From assembly GCA_900317215.1 (NCBI GenBank), contig ONFW01000097.1:1-15955 (forward strand): a stretch of DNA of 15,955 nt, read 5' to 3'. Of the stretch, positions 6,509 through 14,985 are shown piece by piece. The notes below the pieces were generated by a model. That model worked only from the letters and a program-made list of their open reading frames with translations, was not told the DNA's origin and did no database searches. This DNA is from an uncultured Eubacteriales bacterium. Lineage in GTDB: Bacteria > Bacillota > Clostridia > Oscillospirales > Acutalibacteraceae. How positions within the stretch are numbered: position 1 is the stretch's first letter; each line of letters starts with the position of its first letter. Both the position numbers and the translations under genes were made by a program.

Positions 6509-6537
6509 TTGAAAAACAGGCTGATTTTTTATATTAT
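6509..6537 (+). promoter_or_regulatory. Promoter of spoVS
   Basis: TTGAAA (6509-6514) and TATTAT (6532-6537) are 17 nt apart, a good sigma-A match. The start would be near 6544, with a leader of about 39 nt. In B. subtilis spoVS is transcribed by sigma-H; I do not find a clear sigma-H pair here, so housekeeping expression is the simplest reading. Confidence 0.65.
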
Positions 6538-6582
6538 ATAATATATTACTATGGCGTAGTAGATTTTCAGGAGGGCACAATA

Positions 6583-6843
6583 ATGGAAGTATTGAAGGTA
6601 TCATCAAAATCAGCACCAAATTCAGTAGCAGGTGCTATAGCGGGCGTAGTGAGAGACTACGGTTGTGTGGAGGTTCAGGCAGTAGGAGCAGGCGCAACAA
6701 ATCAGGCGCTGAAGTCCGTAGCGGTCGCAAGGGGATATCTTGCACCAATGGGAATTGATCTGGTCTGCATACCTGCGTTTACCAGCATTGAGATCGAGGG
6801 GATTGAGAGAACGGCTATGAAGCTGATAGTCGAAATAAGATAA
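6583..6843 (+). CDS. spoVS: Stage V sporulation protein S
   Basis: An 86-residue protein, colinear with SpoVS over its whole length. The family hallmarks are visible: EVLKVSSKSAPNSVAGAI, the QAVGAGATNQALKSVAVARG stretch, DLVCIPAFT, and the C-terminal ERTAMKLIVE. SpoVS is an Alba-superfamily protein, thought to bind nucleic acid. In B. subtilis its loss affects spore coat assembly and septation timing. AGGAGGG (6569-6575) lies 7 nt before ATG. It follows ymdB by 114 nt and has its own promoter. fakA begins 24 nt downstream with no terminator between, so the two are probably co-transcribed. Its presence supports a spore-forming or recently spore-forming host, although SpoVS homologues also occur in non-sporulating bacteria. 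Confidence 0.97.
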   Translation: MEVLKVSSKSAPNSVAGAIAGVVRDYGCVEVQAVGAGATNQALKSVAVARGYLAPMGIDLVCIPAFTSIEIEGIERTAMKLIVEIR

Positions 6844-6867
6844 TTATGTAAGGAAGTGTAAGAGACA

Positions 6868-8562
6868 ATGATAAACGGTTCTTACTACAAAAATGCGTTA
6901 ATATCCGGTGCAAACAATATCTTAAGGCAAAAGGAAGAGATCAATTCGCTGAACATATTCCCTGTGCCTGACGGAGATACGGGAACAAATATGTCCATGA
7001 CAATAGAAGCGGCTACAAAGGCTCTTGCCGAGAGCACCGCAACGAGAATAGATGAGGTGGCGTCTGAGGCTGCTTCTGCCATGCTGAAGTCCGCAAGAGG
7101 AAACTCGGGCGTAATTCTTTCCCTTCTGTTCAGAGGCATTGCAAACGGGCTGAAGGGCAAGGAGGAAATAGACGGCAAGGAGCTGGCAGCAGCTCTCAAG
7201 CTCGGTGTGGACACCGCCTATAAGGCTGTTATGAACCCGATAGAGGGCACGATACTTACGGTAGCAAGAATGTCATATGAGGCAGGCAAGCTGGCTTCCG
7301 ATGTGGAATCAGATGTGGTCATAGTTTTCGGCTCAGTTGTCTCTGCGGCGAACGATGCTCTTAACAAGACACCGGATATGCTTCCCGTGCTTAAGAAGGC
7401 GGGGGTAGTAGACGCAGGCGGAAAGGGTCTTTGCGTTATATTTGAGGGCATGCTGTCTCTTCTGCGCGACGGTGTTATGATAACAAACGATGCGCCTGCA
7501 GCGTCAATGACCGCCGAAAAGGAGGACAGCGCAGCAGAGTTTTTCAGAAACGCAGCAGCGGAATTTGACTCTGTGATAAACTTTACTTACTGCACGGAGT
7601 TTATTATAGGCAAGGACCCCGAAACAGCGAGAGATTCCTCAGAGCTCAGAGCCTTCCTCGAGAAAATGGGCGATTGCGTTGTTGTTGCAGACGATGACGA
7701 TATCATAAAGGTGCATGTTCACACAGAGAATCCCGGCAAGGCTTTGGAGGAGGCGCTCACCTACGGTCAGCTCCTTACAGTAAAGATCGAGAATATGAAG
7801 GAGCAGCATAGAAAGGCTGCCGAAAAATATGAAAAGGAAAAGGCAAGGCTTGAGGCAGAGGAAAAGAAGCGTGAAAAGCTCAAGCCCGTTGATCCCATAG
7901 AGGACGCAGGCTTTATTGCAGTTGCTGCAGGAAAGGGGCTTGAAGAGGTATTCAAGGATCTCGGCTGCGCTCATGTTGTAAGCGGAGGCCAGAGCATGAA
8001 CCCCAGCACCGAGGATATCTATCAGGCGGTAATGGCTACGCCTGCAAAGACAGTTTTTGTTCTGCCTAACAACAAGAATATCATTCTTGCGGCTGAACAG
8101 GTAGTTCCGCTTGTTACCGACAGAAAGGTCGTTATCATTCCCACAAAAACAGTTCCTCAGGGACTTGTTGCAATGCTTTCTTATTCTCCTGATGCTACAA
8201 TCGAGCTCAACAGCGAGTTTATGCTTTCGGCAGCAAAGAATGTATCAACAGGAAAGGTCACCTACGCCGCAAGAAATTCGGAATTTGGCGGCACTAAGAT
8301 AAAGGAAGGTGATATCATCGCCCTCAACAACGGCAAGCTTACCTTAAAGGAGAAGGATCCTGTTAAGGCGGTCATCAAGCTTGCCAAGGAAATGGCCGGC
8401 AGAGAAACCTCATATATCTCCGTTATTTACGGTGAGGATATCAGCGAAGCTCAGGCTAATGCGGCGTTTGAGGGAATCAAAGCCAAGCTCGGCAGCGATA
8501 TCGAGGTCACGCTTATAGACGGTGGGCAGCCTATCTATTACTTTATGCTCTCGGTAGAGTGA
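6868..8562 (+). CDS. fakA: Fatty acid kinase ATP-binding subunit (FakA/YloV, DhaL domain)
   Basis: A 564-residue protein, near the usual length of about 550. The N-terminal DhaL (DAK2) domain spans about residues 8-200; PVPDGDTGTNM (33-42), with D35 and D37, binds Mg-ATP, and ARGNSGVILS (76-85) and VDAGGKGL are further DhaL motifs. The middle domain has YCTEFIIG and KVHVHTENPG (281-290). A charged, probably coiled segment (312-340) leads to the C-terminal domain with SGGQSMNPST (372-381) and LPNNKNI (399-405). FakA phosphorylates fatty acids held by a DegV-type FakB carrier; the acyl-phosphate then enters phospholipid synthesis through PlsX/PlsY. No fakB lies in this window. AAGGAAG is the ribosome binding site, about 11 nt before ATG. 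recG follows after a hairpin, which recalls the yloV-recG neighbourhood of Bacillus. Confidence 0.93.
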   Translation: MINGSYYKNALISGANNILRQKEEINSLNIFPVPDGDTGTNMSMTIEAATKALAESTATRIDEVASEAASAMLKSARGNSGVILSLLFRGIANGLKGKEEIDGKELAAALKLGVDTAYKAVMNPIEGTILTVARMSYEAGKLASDVESDVVIVFGSVVSAANDALNKTPDMLPVLKKAGVVDAGGKGLCVIFEGMLSLLRDGVMITNDAPAASMTAEKEDSAAEFFRNAAAEFDSVINFTYCTEFIIGKDPETARDSSELRAFLEKMGDCVVVADDDDIIKVHVHTENPGKALEEALTYGQLLTVKIENMKEQHRKAAEKYEKEKARLEAEEKKREKLKPVDPIEDAGFIAVAAGKGLEEVFKDLGCAHVVSGGQSMNPSTEDIYQAVMATPAKTVFVLPNNKNIILAAEQVVPLVTDRKVVIIPTKTVPQGLVAMLSYSPDATIELNSEFMLSAAKNVSTGKVTYAARNSEFGGTKIKEGDIIALNNGKLTLKEKDPVKAVIKLAKEMAGRETSYISVIYGEDISEAQANAAFEGIKAKLGSDIEVTLIDGGQPIYYFMLSVE

Positions 8563-8580
8563 TGATAAAGAACCAAACAC

Positions 8581-8628
8581 AGACCGATCTCTCCGATATC
8601 CTGTCGGAAGGGATCGGTCTTATTTATT
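8581..8628 (+). terminator. Hairpin terminator between fakA and recG
   Basis: AGACCGATC (8581-8589) pairs with GATCGGTCT (8612-8620), and an inner TCCGA/TCGGA stem (8592-8596, 8604-8608) extends it; TATTTATT follows. The tail is imperfect. I see no convincing promoter in the 31 nt before recG, so recG probably depends on readthrough of this hairpin. Confidence 0.7.
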
Positions 8629-8659
8629 AGGCAAATGCGGAAAAGAAAGGAGCAGTGAT

Positions 8660-10687
8660 ATGGCTTCATTGTTTATGACATCGGTTACGGTGCTTCCGGG
8701 TATAGGAAGCAGAAAGGCGGAGCAGCTTGAAAAGCTTGGAGTGACCACAGTCGGAGAGCTGCTCAGGCTTTATCCGAGGACATATGAGGACTGGAGCAAG
8801 CCCGTTATGCTTGCCTGTGCTGAGGAAGGGTCTGTGTGCTGTGTCAGGGCAAGGATCGTTTCCTGCTCCAAGCCTGCCTTTATAAGAAAAAATATGACGC
8901 TGTACAGATTTACAGCCACGGACGGAGAAGATTATGTGACGCTGTCTTTTTTTAATACCTTATTTGTGTATGAGCAGCTTAAAAAAGGCGGAGAATTTCT
9001 TTTTTACGGGCAGATCAAAAAAAGCGACAGGGGATATGAGATGAGCAGCCCGAAGCTTCTCTCCTCAATATCACCACATATCCGCCCTGTATATCAGCAG
9101 ACAAATACCCTAAAAAGCTCACATATCGAGAGGGCTATGGAGCACGCTGTCGGAATGCTGCCGGAAAAGGTCAACGATACTATTCCACCCGCTATAAGAG
9201 AAAAATACGGCTTATGCGATATGAAATATGCAATTAAGAATATACATTTTCCCGAGAACGCTGAAGCTCTTGAGATCGCCCGCAAGCGTCTTGTATTTGA
9301 GGAGCTGATGATACTTGAAATAGGTGTTTGTCTGAAGGGCAGCGAAAGGCTTACAAAAAAGCCTGTCCATATCGGGAAGGACTATACAGGGGAATACCTT
9401 TCCCTGCTACCGTATAAGCTTACGGGGGCGCAGAACAAAGTTATCAGCGAATGCATAAACGATATGCTGAATGCGCCTCACCCGATGAACAGACTGATAC
9501 AAGGAGATGTTGGCAGCGGCAAAACTGCCGTCGCTGCTGCTGTGTGCTATTCCGCTGCTAAAAACTCCCTGCAATGTGCTTTTATGGTGCCGACAGAGAT
9601 ACTTGCCGAACAGCATTTCGAGAATCTTAAAATGATATTTGAGGGTACCGATATACGGCTTGCGCTTTTGACAGGTTCAACAAAGCCTTCGGCAAAGGAG
9701 ACGATATACCGGCAGCTCAACAACGGAGAGATAGATATAGTGATCGGAACTCATGCTCTTATTTCAGAGGGAGTGAGCTTTAAGAGGCTGGGGCTTGTTG
9801 TGACTGACGAGCAGCACCGCTTTGGTGTAGGACAGAGAGCCGCGCTCACCTCAAAGGGCGAAGCACCTCATGTGATAGTGATGTCCGCAACGCCTATCCC
9901 GAGGACGCTCGCTTTGATGCTGTTCGGCGATCTGGAGCTTTCAGTGATTGATGAGCTTCCGCCGGGCAGGCAAAAAGTGAATACCTATTGTGTGGACAGT
10001 ACCCTGAGGGAACGTATCTACGGTTTCATGAAGAAGCATATTGACGAGGGCAGACAGTGTTATATTATCTGCCCGCTTGTGGAGCAGAACGAAACAGAGA
10101 TGAACTCTGCACTGGACTATGCGGAATCCCTGAAGGATACCGTTCTCGGCGGCTGCAGGATATGTGTTCTGCACGGAAGGATGAGTGCTTCCGAGAAGGA
10201 ACGGGTAATGGAGCTTTTTGCAGGAGGCAGGGCTGATATTCTTGTATCAACAACTGTTGTTGAGGTCGGAGTGAATGTTCCGAACGCAGTGATAATGCTT
10301 ATCGAGAATGCCGAGAGATTCGGGCTTTCACAGCTTCACCAGCTCAGAGGCAGGGTGGGCAGAGGAACGGCGCAGTCCTATTGCATATTGGTTACGGACA
10401 ATACCTCGCCGTTAACGAGGGAAAGGCTCGAAATAATGTGCCGCACTAACAACGGCTTTGTCATTGCAGACGAAGACCTGAGACTGAGAGGACCGGGTGA
10501 TTTCTTCGGGTCGAGGCAGCATGGTCTGCCTGAGTTCAGGCTTGTAAGAACCTCGGATATGGTCAATATAGAAGCGGCAAGGGAGGCGGCAAGAAGCATT
10601 CTCTCCGCTGACCCGATGCTTTCCGAAAAGGAAAACGCCCCCTTGCTTTTTGAAGTAAGAAGGCTTTTTCCACTTGCTGCAAATTGA
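8660..10687 (+). CDS. recG: ATP-dependent DNA helicase RecG
   Basis: A 675-residue protein, close to the usual RecG length (about 680). The order is: an N-terminal helix-hairpin-helix-like stretch LPGIGSRKAEQLEKLGV (12-28), a wedge/OB domain to about residue 180, then the helicase core. Visible motifs are Walker A GDVGSGKT (282-289), the Walker B box DEQH (383-386), the SATPIPRT motif III region, TTVVEVGVNVPN, and the QLRGRVGRG motif VI. The C-terminal GPGDFFGSRQHGLPEFR is the RecG-specific signature region that couples ATP use to double-strand translocation. RecG reverses stalled forks and processes recombination intermediates in the cytoplasm. AAAGGAG lies 7 nt before ATG. It is the last gene of the ymdB-spoVS-fakA-recG block. 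Confidence 0.97.
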   Translation: MASLFMTSVTVLPGIGSRKAEQLEKLGVTTVGELLRLYPRTYEDWSKPVMLACAEEGSVCCVRARIVSCSKPAFIRKNMTLYRFTATDGEDYVTLSFFNTLFVYEQLKKGGEFLFYGQIKKSDRGYEMSSPKLLSSISPHIRPVYQQTNTLKSSHIERAMEHAVGMLPEKVNDTIPPAIREKYGLCDMKYAIKNIHFPENAEALEIARKRLVFEELMILEIGVCLKGSERLTKKPVHIGKDYTGEYLSLLPYKLTGAQNKVISECINDMLNAPHPMNRLIQGDVGSGKTAVAAAVCYSAAKNSLQCAFMVPTEILAEQHFENLKMIFEGTDIRLALLTGSTKPSAKETIYRQLNNGEIDIVIGTHALISEGVSFKRLGLVVTDEQHRFGVGQRAALTSKGEAPHVIVMSATPIPRTLALMLFGDLELSVIDELPPGRQKVNTYCVDSTLRERIYGFMKKHIDEGRQCYIICPLVEQNETEMNSALDYAESLKDTVLGGCRICVLHGRMSASEKERVMELFAGGRADILVSTTVVEVGVNVPNAVIMLIENAERFGLSQLHQLRGRVGRGTAQSYCILVTDNTSPLTRERLEIMCRTNNGFVIADEDLRLRGPGDFFGSRQHGLPEFRLVRTSDMVNIEAAREAARSILSADPMLSEKENAPLLFEVRRLFPLAAN

Positions 10688-10703
10688 TATCAGAAACCCA
10701 AAA

Positions 10704-10754
10704 GCAGAAAACAGGTGCGGCAGCCATGAACGGAGCCGCGCCTGTTTTTTCTGC
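10704..10754 (+). terminator. recG terminator, probably bidirectional
   Basis: GCAGAAAACAGG (10704-10715) pairs with the 14-nt stretch at 10741-10754 that contains six T, and an inner GCGGC/GCCGC stem lies between. On the plus strand the hairpin ends in CCTGTTTTTT; on the minus strand it ends in CCTGTTTTCTGC, so it can also stop the convergent gene that ends at 10819. Its loop, AGCCATGAACGGA, is almost the same as that of the hairpin at 11749-11785. Confidence 0.85.
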
Positions 10755-10818
10755 AAATGAAATCTTAATCCGCCGCATATCTTCAGAAAGCTTATGAGCA
10801 ACGGTGTGTCCTGTTAGG

Positions 10819-11637
10819 TTAAGAGCAGCAGGAGCAAGGGGACTTTTTATCAGCAGGACTGTTCGACGGGAAAAATTCGTTTGTCGGAAATTCTATACTG
10901 CTGAACAGCTCGCACGGATCCTCTGAGCTTGATACACATTCCTTATGAGGAATACAGAAATCGTAAGCGGGTATTAACATCTGAACGCTTCTTTCAAGCT
11001 GAACGATAGTGAACAGACCAATGGACACAAGCACCTGCTTGTCGCTTTCGCCCGAGAATTCCCCTCCGTACCTTCTCATGATACTCTCCGGTATCCTGTA
11101 CTGAGGCATGCAGGGGCAGCTATGCTTATCTGCAAGCTTGGCGCAAAGCGGGATAGGCTCTGCTACCTGTACCGTGGCCTTGGGACAGTTTTTTGAGGGG
11201 GGATTGATACCGTCGGAAGCGTCAGTGCCGCAGTCCGAGCTGAATATCTTAACGCTGCCGTCACTGCCGAAGAGGACAGCTCTTTTTGAGAACACCGAAA
11301 GACCCTTTACCGGCATGGGCAGGGCGTTGGGCGCCATAAAGACATCGAGGCAGACATCAAAGTAGAAGGTTATATCGACTGCATAAAAGCCCTTGTTAAA
11401 GGGGATCGGCTGCAGGGAGACAGCCACGCTGCATACATCTACATCATTTACTCTGACAGACGCTGCCTTGTCTATCATGCACTGACCCGCCTTGGTAAGC
11501 AGGACAGGCAGATCCTCAAGGCAGTCCTTATCAGAGCACGAGTCATAGATCCTTGATGCGCTTATGCAAACGGCCTCTTTTATCTTATCGCTCGGAGCGC
11601 AGCCTTCGCAGCCGTTACAGATCATATTTTCTGACAT
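10819..11637 (-). CDS. Cysteine-rich conserved clostridial protein of unknown function
   Basis: A 272-residue protein with 20 cysteines, including CNGCEGC near the N-terminus, CPC in the middle and CSCCS at the C-terminus. Blocks such as ASRIYDSCSDKDCLEDLPV, PIPFNKGFYAVDI, VLFGSDGSVKIFSS, IGLFTIVQLERSVQMLIPA and DFCIPHKECV match a conserved hypothetical family that I recall from many spore-forming Clostridia; I know of no assigned reaction. There is no signal peptide and no membrane segment. The high Cys content and the sporulation-type -10 sequence upstream make a spore or spore-coat role possible, but this is inference; metal binding is an alternative. AAAGGAGGA lies 7 nt before ATG. It forms a single-gene unit: the secA terminator lies upstream of it, and the recG hairpin lies downstream. 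Confidence 0.85.
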   Translation of the reverse strand: MSENMICNGCEGCAPSDKIKEAVCISASRIYDSCSDKDCLEDLPVLLTKAGQCMIDKAASVRVNDVDVCSVAVSLQPIPFNKGFYAVDITFYFDVCLDVFMAPNALPMPVKGLSVFSKRAVLFGSDGSVKIFSSDCGTDASDGINPPSKNCPKATVQVAEPIPLCAKLADKHSCPCMPQYRIPESIMRRYGGEFSGESDKQVLVSIGLFTIVQLERSVQMLIPAYDFCIPHKECVSSSEDPCELFSSIEFPTNEFFPSNSPADKKSPCSCCS

Positions 11638-11665
11638 TGCTTTTCCTCCTTTACTGCGTATACCA

Positions 11666-11674
11666 TATAATATG
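11666..11674 (-). promoter_or_regulatory. Possible sigma-E/K-type -10 element of the Cys-rich gene
   Basis: On the minus strand CATATTATA fits the CATAnnnTA -10 pattern of sigma-K (and partly of sigma-E). An ACC lies 15 nt upstream (11690-11692), near the expected sigma-K -35 spot. No good sigma-A -35 box accompanies the overlapping TATTAT. The transcript would start near 11659, 22 nt before the ATG. Confidence 0.4.
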
Positions 11675-11748
11675 CATAAAAAGGAGATAGGTGATATTAT
11701 CGGATAGATAATTGATGCAGTGAAGGAGACGGAGTTGTCATATCGCCG

Positions 11749-11785
11749 AAAAAAGGCACGGCAGCCATAAACGGATGCCGTGCCT
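11749..11785 (-). terminator. secA terminator
   Basis: On the minus strand a 10-bp perfect stem AGGCACGGCA/TGCCGTGCCT closes a 12-nt loop (TCCGTTTATGGC) and is followed by six T. It lies 42 nt after the secA stop codon. In plus-strand reading the loop is GCCATAAACGGA, nearly identical to that of the recG terminator. Confidence 0.93.
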
Positions 11786-11827
11786 GGGTTAGTATATGCA
11801 TTTAGTCTGAAACAGCTTATGCACAGG

Positions 11828-14800
11828 TCATTGGTTTGCGCCGCAGCACTTTTTATACTTTTTGCCGCTGCCGCAGGGACAGGGATCGTTCCTGCCGATT
11901 TTTTTTGCCTTTGACTTCCTTACGGTCTTGCCGCCTGTTGTGCCGTCGCCGTCAAGGTTAGTCATCGTCGGCTTTGCCACCTGTTCTCTGTGCATGAATT
12001 TCTCTGCTGCCTTCTGTACATCGTCCTCGGAATACTTGTTTTTGTCGCTGTCTTCATCTTCGGAGGTGTCGGAGTCCGCAGCCTCTTCCTCGGTATAAGG
12101 CTCGCTGCTGTCTGAGATATCATTCTTTTCCAGATCAAGAGAAACGCTGAACTCGCCGTTTTCGTCTTCTTCATCGGCTGTTACAAGCGGAACTGCTTCA
12201 AGCTCGCTCTGAGCCTCTTCCGCAGCCTTCTGAGCCTGCAGAGCTGCTAAGGCTGCCGCCCTTGCTCTTCCGCCGGCTGCTCTCTTTATAGCCATCTGTC
12301 TCATTTCGTCCTGCTGCTTCAATCTCTCGCTGACACGCTTAGGAATGACCAGGAGCATTTTTATAGTATCCTCACGGATGCACTTTATCATGTCGTCGAA
12401 CATATCAAAGCCTTCGATCCTGTACTCGACAACAGGATCATGCTGACCGTAGGAACGCAGACGGATACCTCTTTTAAGCTCGTCCATTGCATCAATATGC
12501 TCCATCCAGTAGCTGTCTACGTTCTTGAGCAGATATACTCTTTCGAGCTCACGCATGGTTTCCTCAGGAATAAGCTTTTCGTTTTCTTCATATTCCTTTG
12601 TTGCCTTTTCGGTGAGCATTTCTATGATGTAGTCTTTTTCAAGGTTATCGAGCTCGTCCTTGTCATATACAAGAGTTTCATTGTCGTCATCGGGAATGAG
12701 CCAGCCCTTCAGTGACTCCTTTAGACCTGCAAGGTTCCATTCGTCCTTTTCCTCAAAGGGCAGATATTCGGCTACCTTTGCAGATATAGTATCGGGGATC
12801 ATTTTCAGTATGGTTTCTCTGAGGTTTTCGCCGTCAAGCACCTGATCGCGCTGTGTGTAGATGATCTCACGCTGACGGTTCATTACATCGTCGAAGTCAA
12901 GCACGCTCTTACGAATGCTGAAGTTTCTTGCCTCTACCTTTGCCTGGGCGCTTTCTATAGTATGCGAAAGCAGCTTGCTTTCAAGCGGAGTGTCCTCCTC
13001 GCCGGGCATCCTGTTCATGATGTTTGAGATCCTGTCGCCTGCAAACAGCCTGAGCAGATTATCCTCTGCAGAAAGATAGAAACGGCTTGCTCCGGGATCT
13101 CCCTGTCTGCCTGAACGTCCTCTGAGCTGGTTGTCGATTCGTCTCGACTCATGACGCTCGGTTCCCATTACGAAAAGACCGCCTGCTTCTCTTACCTTTT
13201 CGGCCTCTGCCTCGGTCTCCTTGTTATATTTTTCAAGCAGCTCTCTGTATTTGGCTCTTGCGCTGATGATCTCTTCATCTGATGTCTCTGCATAGCCTGT
13301 AGCTTCCTCTATAAGCTCATCCGAATAGCCAAGACGTCGCATTTCGGCCTTGGCAAGAAATTCATCATTGCCGCCGAGCTTGATATCAGTGCCTCGGCCT
13401 GCCATGTTGGTTGCGATAGTAACAGCGCCGAGCTTGCCAGCCTGAGCGATGATCTCGGCCTCTTTTGCGTGCTGCTTTGCATTGAGGACGTTATGCTTGA
13501 TACCCTTTTTGCGAAGAAGATTGCTCAGCTCCTCAGACTTGTCTATAGATACTGTACCGACAAGCACGGGCTGACCGTTTTCGTTAGCATAGATGATATC
13601 GTTGATAAGAGCTGTAAACTTGCCCTGCTCTGTCTTGAAAATTGCATCGGGGAAGTCTGTCCTCTGAACCGGCTTGTTTGTCGGTATCTCTATAACGTCA
13701 AGATGATAGATCTCGGAGAATTCGGTCTCCTCTGTCATGGCGGTACCTGTCATGCCCGAGAGCTTTCTGTAAAGACGGAAAAAATTCTGGAAGGTAATGG
13801 TAGCGAGGGTCTTGCTCTCTCTTTGAACGCTTACGCCCTCCTTTGCCTCAATAGCCTGATGCAGACCCTCGTTATAGCGTCTGCCGTACATAAGACGTCC
13901 CGTAAACTCGTCAACGATGATGACCTCGTCCTTCTCGTTTACGACATACTCAATATCCCTTCTCATAACTCCTCTTGCCTTGATAGCCTGATTGATATGA
14001 TGTGAGACAGTCATATTCTCGGGGTCGGAGAGGTTTTCTATGCCGAAGAATTTTTCGGCTTTCTTGACGCCGACAGGTGTGAGAGTAGCTGTTTTGGCTT
14101 TTTCGTCAACTATATAGTCGATACCCTCGTCAATATACTCCTGATCGTTATCAACCTTGTTATCAGACTCGGTTATCTTCTTGTATTTCATTGTCTTTGC
14201 AAGGTCATCGGCTCTTTCATAGAGGTCAGTGGATTTGTCGCCCTGTCCCGAAATGATGAGCGGCGTTCTTGCCTCATCAATGAGGATAGAGTCCACCTCA
14301 TCGACAATGGCAAAGGAGTGGCCTCTCTGAACCTTGTTCTCCTTATAAACGACCATGTTGTCACGCAGGTAGTCAAAGCCGAGCTCATTGTTTGTACCGT
14401 AGGTGATATCGGCGTTGTATGCCTCCTTGCGCTCATCGTTAGTGCAGTCATGCTGGATTATGCCGACAGTAAGGCCAAGAAAGCGATATATCTTGCCCAT
14501 CCATTCGGCGTCACGCTTTGCGAGGTATTCGTTGACGGTAACAACGTGAACTCCGTCTCCTGCAAGAGCGTTCAGATAAGCGGGAAGGGTCGCCACAAGG
14601 GTCTTACCTTCACCTGTTTTCATTTCGCTTATCCTGCCTCTGTGAAGAATGATGCCGCCAATGATCTGCACGGGGAAGTGCTTCATTCCGAGAACACGCC
14701 ACGATGCCTCACGGCAGACTGCGAATGCCTCAGGAAGTATTTCGTCAAGTATGGCATCCTTGCGTTCCTTTGTGATGCCCTCTTCGGCAAACATTGCCTT

Positions 14801-14944
14801 AAAGCGTTCTGTCTCTTTTCTCAGCTCATCATCGGAAAAGCTTTGATACTTTTCCTCAAGCGAGAGAACTTTATCAACTAAGGGTTGTATTTTTTTAAGC
14901 TCTTTACGGCTGTTTCTGCCGTTAAACCATGTTTTGAAGCCCAT
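11828..14944 (-). CDS. secA: Preprotein translocase ATPase SecA with a long C-terminal linker
   Basis: A 1038-residue protein, longer than typical SecA (about 840-900). Walker A is MKTGEGKT (108-115); the Walker B/DEAD box is DEVDSILIDEARTPLI (215-230). The preprotein cross-linking region, the GRGTDIKLGG motif and the QLRGRSGRQGDPG motif of the second nucleotide-binding fold are present, as are helical scaffold/wing regions to about residue 870. The family C-terminal zinc finger is intact: CPCGSGKKYKKCC, Cys 1022, 1024, 1033 and 1034. Between about 875 and 1015 lies a roughly 140-residue Ala-rich and then Asp/Glu/Ser-rich linker, which accounts for the extra length. SecA drives export through SecYEG at the membrane. 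GAGGTGA lies 6 nt before ATG. prfB, often next to secA elsewhere, is absent. Confidence 0.97.
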   Translation of the reverse strand: MGFKTWFNGRNSRKELKKIQPLVDKVLSLEEKYQSFSDDELRKETERFKAMFAEEGITKERKDAILDEILPEAFAVCREASWRVLGMKHFPVQIIGGIILHRGRISEMKTGEGKTLVATLPAYLNALAGDGVHVVTVNEYLAKRDAEWMGKIYRFLGLTVGIIQHDCTNDERKEAYNADITYGTNNELGFDYLRDNMVVYKENKVQRGHSFAIVDEVDSILIDEARTPLIISGQGDKSTDLYERADDLAKTMKYKKITESDNKVDNDQEYIDEGIDYIVDEKAKTATLTPVGVKKAEKFFGIENLSDPENMTVSHHINQAIKARGVMRRDIEYVVNEKDEVIIVDEFTGRLMYGRRYNEGLHQAIEAKEGVSVQRESKTLATITFQNFFRLYRKLSGMTGTAMTEETEFSEIYHLDVIEIPTNKPVQRTDFPDAIFKTEQGKFTALINDIIYANENGQPVLVGTVSIDKSEELSNLLRKKGIKHNVLNAKQHAKEAEIIAQAGKLGAVTIATNMAGRGTDIKLGGNDEFLAKAEMRRLGYSDELIEEATGYAETSDEEIISARAKYRELLEKYNKETEAEAEKVREAGGLFVMGTERHESRRIDNQLRGRSGRQGDPGASRFYLSAEDNLLRLFAGDRISNIMNRMPGEEDTPLESKLLSHTIESAQAKVEARNFSIRKSVLDFDDVMNRQREIIYTQRDQVLDGENLRETILKMIPDTISAKVAEYLPFEEKDEWNLAGLKESLKGWLIPDDDNETLVYDKDELDNLEKDYIIEMLTEKATKEYEENEKLIPEETMRELERVYLLKNVDSYWMEHIDAMDELKRGIRLRSYGQHDPVVEYRIEGFDMFDDMIKCIREDTIKMLLVIPKRVSERLKQQDEMRQMAIKRAAGGRARAAALAALQAQKAAEEAQSELEAVPLVTADEEDENGEFSVSLDLEKNDISDSSEPYTEEEAADSDTSEDEDSDKNKYSEDDVQKAAEKFMHREQVAKPTMTNLDGDGTTGGKTVRKSKAKKIGRNDPCPCGSGKKYKKCCGANQ

Positions 14945-14985
14945 TGTAAGTCACCTCATACGTCTTTCTATAGGAATACCATTTT

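Noticed and set aside
12440..14881. Plus-strand open frames opposite secA (for example 13469-14005 and 14318-14881)
   Set aside because: They are antisense shadows of a strongly conserved gene; no ribosome binding sites or recognisable products were seen.
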